Shown one piece after another: positions 1 through 8,689 of a stretch of 64,000 bases of DNA (its first letter is position 1; every line of letters begins with the position of its first letter). The stretch comes from JBCBSZ01 sp039185015 (GTDB lineage Bacteria; Actinomycetota; Acidimicrobiia; Acidimicrobiales; Poriferisodalaceae). The stretch is taken from contig JBCDAU010000019.1 in the NCBI GenBank assembly GCA_039185015.1, forward strand, positions 35,936-99,935, given 5' to 3'. Under the pieces are notes generated by a model. The model ran no database searches. It was given only the letters and a program-made list of their open reading frames with translations, and was not told the DNA's origin. The translations under genes were made by a program, and so were the position numbers.

Positions 1-2622
1 GTGAGACCGGCAATCGAGCGCGCCCGGCGGCTGCTGGAGCAGGTGCGGACCGTCGCCCGTCGCGACGGAGCTCGCGGCGTGGTCGCGGCAGGCGCACGGA
101 AGCTCCGCGGACGTCTCGAGCGGACCCGGGCGCCGCAGCACGATGCGGTCGTCGATCCGGTGCGGACGACGCCGGCGCCGAGCCTGATCGAGACGGTCGC
201 CACGGCGACGGAGGTGCTCCAGGGACTCCACGCCGGCTTGGCGGAGGCGCCGGACCTCGGGCCGACACCGCCGGTCATCGACGCGCTGGTGTCCGATGAG
301 ATCACCGTGGTCGTACCCGCCTTCCAGGCCGCCGATCACCTGGCCGACTGCCTCGAGTCCGTGCGCCGGCAGACCCACCCCCGCTGGCAGTGCCTCGTGG
401 TGGACGACGCCAGCACCGACGCGACCGCGGCCGTCGTCAGCGCCATGTGCCGCCGCGACGAGCGCTTCACGCTGTTGCGCCACGGCGCCAACCGCGGCCT
501 CTCGGCAGCGCGCAACACCGGCCTCGCCGCAGCGGAGACCCCGCTCGTCACCTTCCTCGACGCCGACGATCTCCTCGTCCGGACGTCGCTCGAGCGACGG
601 GTCGAGGCGCTCCGCTCCCAAGCGACGGTGGACGTCGCCGGTTCGTGGGGCAGCACGCCGCTCGTGCCGGTCGAGACGACGATCGCCGACGCCGACGAGC
701 TCGACCGGCCGCACCGCGACGTGGAGGTGCACGCCACGTCACACGCGGGTGAATGCCCCTTCAACGCCCACGCCCCGCTCCTGTGGACCGAGCTGTTGCG
801 CGGTCTCGGCGGCTTCGACGAGTCGCTGCTCGCCGGGGCCGAGGATTGGGATCTCTGGCACCGGTTGCTCCGACACGGCTACCGCCTCGTCAACGCCGGC
901 GGCCGCGCCGGGGTCTACCGGCAGCGGCCCGGTTCGATGGTCCGTCGAGACACCTCCGGCCACCTCGACGCCGCCGACCGCCTCCTCCGGATGGCGCGGC
1001 AGCACGTCGACACCGACCCGACGCTCGTCGTCGACCCGGCCGCGGCGCGAGGTCTCGCCGACATCGATCTGGCCGCAGCGCGGTGCCGCCGCGTCGCGCT
1101 GTACCTCGGCATCGAGCTCGGCGCTTCCGGGAGCTGGGACGCGGTCGACGATCGGTTGCTCAGTCGACTCGATGCCGTGCCGCTGGCGTCCGTGCCCGGC
1201 CTCGATCTCGTCGAGCGCGTCACGGCTGGTCTCCATCGTGGCCTCGGCCTCGGAACGGCGAAGCACGACCTCGACGTCGATACGGTGCGTCGGGTCGACG
1301 AGGTCGCGGGACGTGCTGCAGCGATGATCGAAGCACGGCTCCGGTCGCTCGCAGCCGCGTGGTCGCCGGATGCAACGACCGCATCGGTCCGCCCTGTCCG
1401 AGACGAGCGCTCCGTGCTGCTGCTCGCCGAGACGGCCGCCGACGTCGCGGCGCTGCGAACGCTCCTCGTCGAGCTGCAGGACGCCGAGACGAGCGTCGCC
1501 GCCGTCGACCTCGATCGGATGAAGGGCGACGAGGGCTCCGTGGCGGCGTGGAGCGACGCCGGGGTCGACCTGGTCTCGTATGCCGAGGTGTGGTTCGGTC
1601 GGGTGCGGACGGGTGCCGTGGTCGCCCATCGTCCGATCGGCCCCGCTTCGGCCGAGCTCGTCGAGCTGCTGCGCAGCCGCGGTGCAGAGATCGTGGAGTG
1701 GTCCGACGGCCTCGACGGGACGCGGCTCGGCTGCAACGAGGGCGAGGCGGTCGAGATGACGGCGGCGTTCCCTGCCCGACCGAACATCGGTTCGACCCCG
1801 GCGCGGCCCCTGCCCGACCGGTTCGCCCGCCTCGGCACCGCGTTGCCGATCGAGGAAGGCACGCTCCTCGAAGCGTCTGCAGCGCGGCTCGCGGACCTCC
1901 GCGGCGCGTACGACGGTGAGACCTGCGTGATCGTCGGCAACGGGCCGTCGCTGAACGACACCGATCTCGGCCAGCTCGCAGGCGTCCCGACCTTCGGTGT
2001 CAACGCCATCTTCCTGGCGAGCGAGCGCTTCGTCGATCCGATCACGTTCTACGTCGTCGAGGACACGTCGGTGTTCCGTGAGAACACCGACGAGATCAAG
2101 GCCTTCGAGACGACCTACAAGTTCTTTCCCTCGAACTATCGATCGTCGTTCGACGACGCCGAGCTCGACGACACGATCTCGTTCTTCCGCATGAACGCCG
2201 GCTTCTACGGCCGCGACACGGGGACGCTGTGTCACCCCCGATTCTCGCTCGACGCCGTGCAACGGCTCTTCTGCGGGCAGAGCGTCACGATCATCAACCT
2301 GCAGCTGGCGCACTGGATGGGCTTCCACCGCGTCGTGTTGATCGGGATGGACTTCTCCTACACGATCCCCGAAGACGTCGACCGCAAGGGAGATGTGCTG
2401 ACATCGAACTCCGACGACGTCAACCACTTCCACAAGGACTACTTCGGTGTCGGCAAGACCTGGAAAGACCCCAAGCTCGACCGCGTGTTGGCGAACTACC
2501 ACCTCGCAGGCCACATGTTCCGGAGCACGGGTCGTGAGATCGTGAACTCGACGGTCGGCGGCCGGCTCGAGATCTTTCCCCGACTCGATCTCGCTGATGC
2601 CGTGAACGGAGCGCCGGTGTGA
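1..2622 (+). CDS. Family-2 glycosyltransferase fused to a DUF115-like domain
   Basis: Likely a cytoplasmic enzyme of cell-surface glycan assembly. After an Arg-rich N-terminal stretch, a GT-A fold begins at about residue 101 (ITVVVPAF), with VVDDAS near 133 and the nucleotide-sugar metal motif FLDADD at 185-190. A linker region follows, and from about residue 640 there is a second domain with the motif IVGNGPSLND, which resembles the DUF115/MptE-like fold found in motility-accessory and sugar-transfer proteins. The first base of the window is a GTG that reads as a start, but upstream sequence is missing, so the true start may lie further 5'. The stop overlaps the next start by 4 bases (GTGA). 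The GT2 assignment is firm; the substrate of either domain is not known. Confidence 0.9.
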   Translation: MRPAIERARRLLEQVRTVARRDGARGVVAAGARKLRGRLERTRAPQHDAVVDPVRTTPAPSLIETVATATEVLQGLHAGLAEAPDLGPTPPVIDALVSDEITVVVPAFQAADHLADCLESVRRQTHPRWQCLVVDDASTDATAAVVSAMCRRDERFTLLRHGANRGLSAARNTGLAAAETPLVTFLDADDLLVRTSLERRVEALRSQATVDVAGSWGSTPLVPVETTIADADELDRPHRDVEVHATSHAGECPFNAHAPLLWTELLRGLGGFDESLLAGAEDWDLWHRLLRHGYRLVNAGGRAGVYRQRPGSMVRRDTSGHLDAADRLLRMARQHVDTDPTLVVDPAAARGLADIDLAAARCRRVALYLGIELGASGSWDAVDDRLLSRLDAVPLASVPGLDLVERVTAGLHRGLGLGTAKHDLDVDTVRRVDEVAGRAAAMIEARLRSLAAAWSPDATTASVRPVRDERSVLLLAETAADVAALRTLLVELQDAETSVAAVDLDRMKGDEGSVAAWSDAGVDLVSYAEVWFGRVRTGAVVAHRPIGPASAELVELLRSRGAEIVEWSDGLDGTRLGCNEGEAVEMTAAFPARPNIGSTPARPLPDRFARLGTALPIEEGTLLEASAARLADLRGAYDGETCVIVGNGPSLNDTDLGQLAGVPTFGVNAIFLASERFVDPITFYVVEDTSVFRENTDEIKAFETTYKFFPSNYRSSFDDAELDDTISFFRMNAGFYGRDTGTLCHPRFSLDAVQRLFCGQSVTIINLQLAHWMGFHRVVLIGMDFSYTIPEDVDRKGDVLTSNSDDVNHFHKDYFGVGKTWKDPKLDRVLANYHLAGHMFRSTGREIVNSTVGGRLEIFPRLDLADAVNGAPV

Positions 2623-3836
2623 TCGGCCGGGCGCTGCGCTTCGGTCGGTTCCTCCTCCGACAGCAGGGGCTCGTCGGGCTGGTGATCGGCGTCGTGCTCG
2701 TCGCCGTCGGAGCGTCCGTCGGTGGGTGGTGGGCGCTCGTGTCGTTGGTCGGTGCGGCGATCATCGTCGTGGCCCTCCTGCGTCGTCTCGACGCCATCGA
2801 CGCCGATCGGCGAAGGACCTCCGACGACGTGGCGTCGCTTCGCCAGAACGCCGAGGACCTCGGCGACGCCCTGGAACGCGTCGACCGCCGCACGACCGAG
2901 ATGGTGCGCGACCTCGAGCGGCTGATCGGTGACGAGGGCCCGCTCCAGGGCCTGATGCAGCAGGTCAGCGACGTCGCCGAAGGGCTGCACGAGAGTAGTG
3001 AGGCGCAGCGGCGCCAGGCCGACGCGATCATCAACCGGTTGCGCGGTGCCGAGGTACGGGTCACCGAGACGAACCGACGGATGGAGCGGCTCCTGGGCAT
3101 CCAGTCGGCCGCCCACGATCGTGACCTCGACGACGGGCAGCTCCAGGAGCTGCTCGACTACTGGAACCCGCGGCTCGGCGTGTCGGCCACGCCCCGCAGC
3201 TCCGCCTACGTCCTCCAGCGCATGCGGCAGCTCGAGGCGATGTCGGTCGGGCGGCTGGCGACCCGCTCGAGCGATGTCCTCATCCGTTGTTACGCCGCCG
3301 AGTCCGCTCGGAGCGACGACGTCGAGATCTGCGAGATCGGGACGCTCTTCGGCCTGGGCGGCCTGATCGTCCGTGACCACATCGCCGCTCGCGCCGACCA
3401 GGTGCACCTCACCCTGATCGATCCCCTCTCCGGCTACTACGGCGAGGATCGGCTCGACCCGGCGACGCAGCTCCCGGTGACCCGTGCGAACCTCGAACGG
3501 AACGCCCGCCTCTTCGGTGTGCCGGCCGACGAGCTGCGGATCCTCGAGGGTCTGTCGACCGATGACGACATCCGTCGTCGCGCCGACGAGCGTCGCTACG
3601 ACGTGATGATCATCGATGGTGATCACTCCTACGACGGCATACGTCTCGACTTCGAGTTGTACGCCGACATGGTCCACACGAACGGGATCCTGGTGATCGA
3701 CGACTACGGCGCCGAGGAGTGGCCGGAGGTGACCCGCTACACCGACGAGGTGGTGATGCACGACGAGCGGTTCGAGCTGCTCGGCAGCGGATCCCGCACC
3801 GCGGTGTTCCGACGCCGCGACGCCGACGTCCCGTAG
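2619..3836 (+). CDS. Membrane-anchored coiled-coil SAM-dependent methyltransferase
   Basis: Predicted class I methyltransferase tethered to the inner membrane. Residues about 12-50 form two hydrophobic helices (GLVGLVIGVVLVAVGASVGG, then a second one ending IIVVALL). Residues about 55-160 are charged and heptad-like, suggesting a coiled coil. The catalytic part starts near residue 225, with the SAM-binding strand EICEIGTLFGLGG, the acidic loop LIDPLSGYYG and the later IIDGDHSYDG and VIDDYG motifs typical of the Methyltransf_24 group. The GTG start overlaps the stop of the upstream glycosyltransferase by 4 bases, so the two are probably translated together and may act on the same glycan. The substrate is unknown. 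Confidence 0.88.
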   Translation: MIGRALRFGRFLLRQQGLVGLVIGVVLVAVGASVGGWWALVSLVGAAIIVVALLRRLDAIDADRRRTSDDVASLRQNAEDLGDALERVDRRTTEMVRDLERLIGDEGPLQGLMQQVSDVAEGLHESSEAQRRQADAIINRLRGAEVRVTETNRRMERLLGIQSAAHDRDLDDGQLQELLDYWNPRLGVSATPRSSAYVLQRMRQLEAMSVGRLATRSSDVLIRCYAAESARSDDVEICEIGTLFGLGGLIVRDHIAARADQVHLTLIDPLSGYYGEDRLDPATQLPVTRANLERNARLFGVPADELRILEGLSTDDDIRRRADERRYDVMIIDGDHSYDGIRLDFELYADMVHTNGILVIDDYGAEEWPEVTRYTDEVVMHDERFELLGSGSRTAVFRRRDADVP

Positions 3837-3839
3837 TCG

Positions 3840-4973
3840 GTGGTCGCCCCGACACGACCGCCCTCCGAGGAGCTCTTGGCTCCCGGGGATCCCGAGATCA
3901 CCGTCGTCGTCGCGTCGCATGCCGAACGCCGCTTCCTCGGCCGCTGCCTCGGCTCGATCCGATCGCAGCGCAAGGTGGAGTGGGAGTGCGTCGTCGTCGA
4001 CGATGCGTCGAGCGACGGCAGCCACCGCGTCGCCCTCGATGTCGCCCAGACCGACGCACGCATCCGCGTCATCCGCCACCCGATGAACCGCGGGCTCGGC
4101 GCCGCGAGGAACACGGGCCTGATCGCCGCACGGGCACCGGCGGTCACGTTCCTCGACGCCGACGACCATCTCCTCCCCGGCTCCCTCGCCGCCCGCGTCG
4201 TGGCGTTGCGCGAGGCCCCCGCCGATGTGATCGCCACCCACGGCAACTGGGTGTCGGTCGCCGAGCGCAGTTGGTGGCCGCTGGTTCCGCGGCGTCCTCG
4301 ACGCCGACCGGACGTCTTGTTGCCCACGGCCGACCATGCGACACCGTTCATCGCGAGCGCCCCGGTCCTGCGCACGCAGCTGCTCCGAGCCATCGGCGGG
4401 TTCCGCGAGGACGTGACCACTGCCGAGGACGCGCACCTCTGGGCGTGGTGGCTCCGCCTCGCCGGTCGGAGCCAGGGCGTCCCGGTCCATGCCGTCGCCT
4501 ATCGGCGACGAGGGGGGTCGATGGTGCGGCGGGACCTCCTCGCCCACGCCGAGGCCAACCGCTCGGCGATGCGCGAGCTCGACGCCCCACTCGATCTCGA
4601 TCCATCCGCCGGAGTGCTCGTGCTCTCCGAGGCCGAGTACCGCGAGCAGTACGCCGCCTTGCCGCGCTTCGTCGTCGCACTGGCCGGGTTCCTGCACGCC
4701 GGGCGACCGATCCCGGCGGGTGCGCTCGACGGGTTCGATCCCGTGCTGCTCCGATTGCTCCGGCCCGAAGCGCTCGCGGCCGGAGCGGTCGCCACCTACG
4801 AAGGACGCTCGCCGCGTCGCCGTCTCCGAAGGTCGGTGCGACGACGCCTGCGAGATGAGGTCACGGACGCGGTCGGCGCGGTCGCTGCGCCACCGGTCGA
4901 CGAGGAGCAGCTGGCCGATGGCGCCGCGCAGCTCCGTGAGCTTCGTCCCGGCCGGCTGTTGGGCGACGGTTGA
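3840..4973 (+). CDS. Glycosyltransferase family 2
   Basis: GT-A glycosyltransferase, about 377 residues. The N-terminal half has ITVVVASHAERRFLGRCL, the VVDDASSDGS motif and FLDADDHLLPGS as the metal/nucleotide-binding DxD region, and ARNTGL as in many GT2 enzymes. The C-terminal part is basic and may contact membrane or acceptor. It closely resembles the N-terminal domain of the first gene in the window, suggesting a duplicated transferase in the same locus. The GTG start lies 3 bases after the upstream stop, which fits one operon with the two preceding genes. No transmembrane segment is evident. The donor sugar and acceptor cannot be told. Confidence 0.9.
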   Translation: MVAPTRPPSEELLAPGDPEITVVVASHAERRFLGRCLGSIRSQRKVEWECVVVDDASSDGSHRVALDVAQTDARIRVIRHPMNRGLGAARNTGLIAARAPAVTFLDADDHLLPGSLAARVVALREAPADVIATHGNWVSVAERSWWPLVPRRPRRRPDVLLPTADHATPFIASAPVLRTQLLRAIGGFREDVTTAEDAHLWAWWLRLAGRSQGVPVHAVAYRRRGGSMVRRDLLAHAEANRSAMRELDAPLDLDPSAGVLVLSEAEYREQYAALPRFVVALAGFLHAGRPIPAGALDGFDPVLLRLLRPEALAAGAVATYEGRSPRRRLRRSVRRRLRDEVTDAVGAVAAPPVDEEQLADGAAQLRELRPGRLLGDG

Positions 4974-4979
4974 GTCGGG

Positions 4980-5020
4980 GGCCTCGGCGTGATCAGCGCG
5001 CCGGAGGGGTCACCGAGGCC
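4980..5020 (+). terminator. Inverted repeat, possible terminator
   Basis: GGCCTCGG at 4980-4987 is perfectly complementary to CCGAGGCC at 5013-5020, seven bases after the glycosyltransferase stop codon. The loop is 25 bases and no T-run follows, so it is only a weak terminator candidate. Confidence 0.35.
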
Positions 5021-5282
5021 AACTGCATCGTCGTCGACGAGCCGGTGTCGGTGTCGGTCTCCAGGATGAGGTTGGGGGCATGGGGATCGAGCCGGCACAT
5101 CGTGACCCGGAGAGGAGTCCCCAGCCGGGAGACCCGATCGACAGCAGCGAGCGGCCGTCGGTGGTCATCCGGTGGAAGACCGGATCACGCCTCGGGCGTG
5201 AGGCTCGAGGCGCAGGACGACCGTCGAGCGCATCGCGAGCCGTCGGTCGTGGCCCACGGATCGTTCTGCGGGTCGTGGTCGG

Positions 5283-5288
5283 TAGCAT
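5283..5288 (+). promoter_or_regulatory. -10 box TAGCAT of the FkbM methyltransferase gene
   Basis: TAGCAT matches the TAnnnT pattern seen before many genes here. It lies 37 bases before the GTG at 5326, giving a transcript with a short leader that contains the ribosome site GAAAGG at 5314-5319. Confidence 0.5.
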
Positions 5289-5325
5289 CACGTCGCGGTC
5301 GGGACTCCGTCGCGAAAGGTGCGAG

Positions 5326-6171
5326 GTGCTCAGCGATCTGTTTCGGAGAGGCCGGGCTCGGCTGTTCGGTGGTGGGTCCGGTGTGGACGTGTCCGTGGCG
5401 TCGACCCCGTTCTCGGCGTACAACTTCCTCACGACACTGTGCGTCGATCCCGGCGACCGACCATCGCTGATGCTCGACGTCGGCGCCCAGCAGGGGCAGT
5501 TCGCCCGGGTGTTCGCTCGCAACGGCTACGACGTGATCGCCTTCGAGGCGTCGCCCGTGAACTTCGACGACCTCACCGAGCGAGTCCGCACCACACCGAA
5601 CATCACCCCGGTGCATCTGGCGGTGTCCGATGAGGACGCCTCGGGGGTCAAGTTCTACTTCTCGACCGAGTACATCGGCATCAACTCGCTCAAGCGGAAC
5701 AGCACCCACCTCTCCGAGACCTCCTATGCGCTGGTCGACACCGTTCGACTCGCGACGCATCTCGGAGACGACGCCGCTCGGGTCGAGGTGATCAAGACCG
5801 ACATCGAGGGCGCGGATCTCCTCGCCCTGCGCGGCTTCGACTTCGAGTCCCACCACCCCGCCTTCGTCCTGAGCGAGTACGGCGGCCGGTCGGCGGCCTT
5901 CGGCTACGACATCGACGACATGGTCGAGCACATGAGGCGCTTCGGCTACGAGGCGTGGGCGACGAGCTACGACTCCGGCACGGGGAAACCGTACGCGAAG
6001 TCGACCGGTGATCAGGCCCCCGTCGAGCTCCGCTTCTTCGGTGACGTCGACGCGATCGACGAGCCGAACTGGGGTGATGTGCTCTTCTTCCGCCCCGAGT
6101 CACGGTCGCGACTGGTGCGGCACGCCGAGCTGTTCGACTTCGGGTCGGCTGCCCTCGCGGTCGGTCGCTGA
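5326..6171 (+). CDS. FkbM family methyltransferase
   Basis: SAM-dependent methyltransferase of the FkbM type, which usually O-methylates sugars or polyketides. Seen: MLDVGAQQGQFARVFARNGY as the SAM-binding motif I, AFEASPVNFDDL as the acidic loop, and IKTDIEGADLLALRGF, the conserved D-x-E-G-x-[ED] segment of the family. The frame is open back to 5080, but the earlier codons are Arg/Ser-rich and unlike protein. The GTG at 5326 is preceded by GAAAGG with a 6-base spacer and by a -10 box at 5283, so I place the start there (281 residues). It sits among glycosyltransferases, so a surface-glycan methyl cap is the likely product; this is inference. Confidence 0.87.
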   Translation: MLSDLFRRGRARLFGGGSGVDVSVASTPFSAYNFLTTLCVDPGDRPSLMLDVGAQQGQFARVFARNGYDVIAFEASPVNFDDLTERVRTTPNITPVHLAVSDEDASGVKFYFSTEYIGINSLKRNSTHLSETSYALVDTVRLATHLGDDAARVEVIKTDIEGADLLALRGFDFESHHPAFVLSEYGGRSAAFGYDIDDMVEHMRRFGYEAWATSYDSGTGKPYAKSTGDQAPVELRFFGDVDAIDEPNWGDVLFFRPESRSRLVRHAELFDFGSAALAVGR

Positions 6172-6178
6172 TCGGCGC

Positions 6179-7063
6179 TCAGATCACGGGAGGGCGGCCG
6201 AGGCGGGTCATCCTCACGACGGTGCGCCACGAGATCGGGCGGCGGGGGCCGATCCGACCCGACCAACCCGAGCGGAGCCCGCGGAGGTGGGCGCCGAGGG
6301 ACCGCGGCGACCGCGCCCCGGTGATGGCCGTCCAGGTGGCCACGTAGCACGCGGCCAGTGGCCAGGGCAGTGACCGGTGAGCGAGCCAGACGCGGTTGCG
6401 TGCGGTCCGCTCGACGAACGCCTCGTGACGGGTCGGCGACGTCCGGGGATGTCGCACGAGCAGCGACGGCTCGTACCTGACCCCCCACCCGGCATCGAGG
6501 AGCCGCCAGCTGAGATCGGTCTCCTCGAGGGCGTAGAAGAACGCGGCCTCGAACCCGCCGACCCCATCGAAGGCGGCAGCTCGGACGACCACCGCTCCGC
6601 CGGGGAACGACGTCGCGGGACCGGCTTCCCCGGCGCCGAGCCGCGGCTGGTGACGCCGGGTGCGCTCCCCGTGCTCGTCGACGATGCCGAGCCCGACCGC
6701 AGCGAGGTGGTCGTCCGCCGCGAAGCGTTCGAGCGCTCCGGCCAGCACGTCGTCACCGACGAGCTCGGCGTCGTCGTCGAAGAAGAACACCAGCCCTCCG
6801 GTCGCCGCGGCAGCGCCGGCGTTGCGGCCACCGGGGATGCCGAGGTTCTCCTCCAGCTCGACCACCACGTCGGCGTCGATCCCTGACGGGGTCGGCCCGC
6901 CGTTGCCCACCACGACCACCTCGGTGTGGACGCCGCGCTGGGCCCTGGCCGAGGCGACGGCGGCAGCCAGCTCGGCGTCCCGGTCGCCCATCGTCAGCAG
7001 CACCACGGACAGGTCGGCCACCGCCGCACGGTAACGGTCGGCGAGGTTCCGGGCCGGTACCAT
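6179..7063 (-). CDS. Glycosyltransferase family 2
   Basis: GT2 enzyme on the minus strand. Seen: LSVVLLTMGDRD near the N-terminus, VVVVGNGG, the strand GGRNAGAAAATGGLVFFFDD carrying the acidic metal site DDDAE, then SFPGGAVVVRAAAFDGVGGF and EETDLSWRL, the usual acceptor and catalytic-base region of rhamnosyl-type GT2 enzymes. I place the start at the ATG at 7063, which has GAGGG ten bases upstream; a GTG at 7021, just before the first beta strand, is a real alternative. It is divergent from the next gene with only 7 bases between starts, and it ends 7 bases from the FkbM stop (convergent). Confidence 0.87.
   Translation of the reverse strand: MVPARNLADRYRAAVADLSVVLLTMGDRDAELAAAVASARAQRGVHTEVVVVGNGGPTPSGIDADVVVELEENLGIPGGRNAGAAAATGGLVFFFDDDAELVGDDVLAGALERFAADDHLAAVGLGIVDEHGERTRRHQPRLGAGEAGPATSFPGGAVVVRAAAFDGVGGFEAAFFYALEETDLSWRLLDAGWGVRYEPSLLVRHPRTSPTRHEAFVERTARNRVWLAHRSLPWPLAACYVATWTAITGARSPRSLGAHLRGLRSGWSGRIGPRRPISWRTVVRMTRLGRPPVI
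7058..7063 (+). promoter_or_regulatory. -10 box TACCAT, leaderless start of the GT2 gene at 7071
   Basis: TACCAT ends exactly 7 bases before the ATG at 7071, as expected when transcription starts at the start codon. Its last three bases (CAT) are also the ATG start codon of the opposing glycosyltransferase. Confidence 0.5.
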
Positions 7064-7070
7064 CGCGCCG

Positions 7071-8003
7071 ATGCCCTCGATCTCCATCGTCGTCCGGGCG
7101 CTGAACGAGGCCGAGCACCTCCCGGCCCTCTACGAGGGGCTCGCCGCACAGACCCGCCTCCCGGACGAGGTGATCCTCGTCGACTCCGGTTCGACCGACG
7201 ACTCGGTCGCGATCAGCGAGGCGGCCGGCGCCCGGATCGTGCACATCCGGCCCGGGGACTTCTCGTTCGGGCGTGCGCTGAACATCGGCTGCGACGCCGC
7301 GATGGGCGAGGTGCTGGTCTTCGTGTCGGCTCACGTCTACCCGGTCGACGAGCAGTGGCTGGCCAATCTCGTCGCACCCTTCGACGACCCCGACGTGGTG
7401 TTGTCCTACGGCGGTCAGACCGGTGACCATCGCACGAAGTTCTCCGAGATGGAGCTGATGCGGCGATGGTTCCCCGACCGGTCCGACCCCGATCAGCAGC
7501 ACCCGTTCTGCAACAACGCCAACTGCGCGGTGCGTCGCAGCGCCTGGGAGGCGCAGCCGTACGACGAGGAGCTCACCGGGCTCGAGGACCTGCACTGGGC
7601 GCAGCGAGCCCTCGGCACCGGCGGACGGCTCGCCTACCGCGCCGACGCCGCGATCGTGCACGTCCACGAGGAGCCGCTGTCGAAGACGGTCAATCGCTAC
7701 CGCCGCGAGGCCATCGCCCACAAGCGGATCTTCGGTGACCAGCGGATGGGTCGCCTCGAGGCGTTCGGCCTGTTCCTCGCCAACACGGGTCGCGACTACG
7801 CGGCGGCCGTGCCCCGCCGCAAGCTGCTCCGGAACCTCGCCGCCATCCCGCTGTTCCGAGGGGCGCAGTTCTATGGCACCTGGCAGGGGTTCCGGCAGGA
7901 GGGCGATGTCACCGCCGCGCTCAAGCGGCGCTTCTACTACCCCAAGGGCCTGACGGCACTCGAGCGCCGACCGTCCCAGGGGCAGGGGTCGTCACCCCGG
8001 TAG
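7071..8003 (+). CDS. Glycosyltransferase family 2 (rhamnosyltransferase-like)
   Basis: GT2 enzyme of about 310 residues. The N-terminus reads SISIVVRALNEAEHLPALYE; LVDSGSTDDS, RPGDFSFGRALNIG and the metal/donor region FVSAHVYPVDEQWL follow. FCNNANCAVRRSAWE and ELTGLEDLHWAQRAL supply the acceptor loop and catalytic ED. The C-terminal segment is basic and hydrophobic (a possible membrane-associated helix around ALNPKGL-type sequence is not clear). The ATG at 7071 is preceded by TACCAT with a 7-base spacer, implying a leaderless mRNA. It heads a run of genes reaching 12261 with small gaps or overlaps. Confidence 0.9.
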   Translation: MPSISIVVRALNEAEHLPALYEGLAAQTRLPDEVILVDSGSTDDSVAISEAAGARIVHIRPGDFSFGRALNIGCDAAMGEVLVFVSAHVYPVDEQWLANLVAPFDDPDVVLSYGGQTGDHRTKFSEMELMRRWFPDRSDPDQQHPFCNNANCAVRRSAWEAQPYDEELTGLEDLHWAQRALGTGGRLAYRADAAIVHVHEEPLSKTVNRYRREAIAHKRIFGDQRMGRLEAFGLFLANTGRDYAAAVPRRKLLRNLAAIPLFRGAQFYGTWQGFRQEGDVTAALKRRFYYPKGLTALERRPSQGQGSSPR

Positions 8004-8006
8004 ATT
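8001..8006 (+). promoter_or_regulatory. -10 box TAGATT before the CMP-sugar synthetase gene
   Basis: TAGATT overlaps the TAG stop codon of the preceding gene and ends 8 bases before the GTG at 8015. It could give an internal, leaderless transcript for the 8015-12261 gene set. Confidence 0.45.
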
Positions 8007-8014
8007 CGGCTCCC

Positions 8015-8689
8015 GTGCCTGACGTCGTCGCCTTCGTCCCCATGCGTCACTCGAGCGAGCGTGTGGTGGGCAAGAACTACCGTCCCTTCGACGGCCCGCC
8101 CCTGTTCCACCACATCGTCTCGACGCTGCTCGAGGTGCCCGAGGTCGCCACCGTCGTCATCGACACCGACAGCCCGACGGTCGAGGAGCAGTGCGCCGAG
8201 CACTTCCCCGACGTGCGGGTGCTGCAGCGACCGGAGCACCTGCTCGGCGGAGAGGTGGCCATGACCGAGGTCCTCCGCCACGACGCTGCCCAGGTGCCGT
8301 CGGAGTGGTACCTCCAGACGCACTCGACCAACCCGCTGCTGCGCCCCGAGACGGTGTCCACCGCGATCAGCGCGCTCTTCGAGCAGCTGGACGAGTACGA
8401 CTCGCTGTTCACGGTCACCCGGCTGCAGACGCGGTTGTTCGACGCCGACCATCGACCGATGAACCACGATCCGCAGGTGCTGCTCCGCACGCAGGACCTG
8501 CCGCCCGTCTACGAGGAGAACTCGAACCTCTACGTGTTCTCCGCCGAGCAGATCGCCCTGGGCAGGAGGATGGGTGATCGGCCGTTGCTCTACCCGATGG
8601 ATCCGCTCGAAGCGCTCGACATCGACGAGGAGCACGACTTCGTGATCGCCGAGACCGTCCACCGCCTCCGCCGTGAGGGAACCCTGTGA
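8015..8689 (+). CDS. Acylneuraminate cytidylyltransferase family protein
   Basis: Predicted to activate a sugar acid or related sugar by transferring CMP from CTP, giving a CMP-sugar donor. Seen: the N-terminal nucleotide-binding motif PMRHSSERVVGKNYRPF (Arg11 and Lys20, as in R-x-x-S-x-R-x-x-x-K), TVVIDTDSPTVEEQ, LQTHSTNPLLRPETV and the C-terminal DPLEALDIDEEHDF, which matches the conserved D-x-D region of this family. Length (224) is normal. No sialic-acid synthase (NeuB) is in the window, so the sugar is not necessarily a nonulosonic acid. The GTG start follows a -10-like TAGATT by 8 bases; the stop overlaps the next start by 4 bases. Confidence 0.85.
   Translation: MPDVVAFVPMRHSSERVVGKNYRPFDGPPLFHHIVSTLLEVPEVATVVIDTDSPTVEEQCAEHFPDVRVLQRPEHLLGGEVAMTEVLRHDAAQVPSEWYLQTHSTNPLLRPETVSTAISALFEQLDEYDSLFTVTRLQTRLFDADHRPMNHDPQVLLRTQDLPPVYEENSNLYVFSAEQIALGRRMGDRPLLYPMDPLEALDIDEEHDFVIAETVHRLRREGTL

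Larger units (their letters stand above)
4974..5325. other. 352-base gap: inverted repeat, possible decayed minus-strand ORF, FkbM promoter
   Basis: No confident gene. It holds an inverted repeat just after the upstream stop (4980-5020), a minus-strand frame from about 5187 to a stop at 4993 that reads like the C-terminal end of a protein (for example RVTMCRLDPHAPNLIL) but lacks a start, and a probable -10 box TAGCAT at 5283-5288 for the downstream methyltransferase. Confidence 0.5.

Noticed and set aside
2496..4697. Long minus-strand frame of 733 codons opposite genes 2 and 3
   Set aside because: It lies opposite recognised methyltransferase and glycosyltransferase genes, has no domain of its own, and its His/Arg/Val-rich composition is what the antisense of GC-rich coding DNA gives.
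5080..5325. N-terminal extension of the FkbM methyltransferase to 5080
   Set aside because: The 82 extra codons are Arg/Ser-rich without protein character, while the GTG at 5326 has a good ribosome site.
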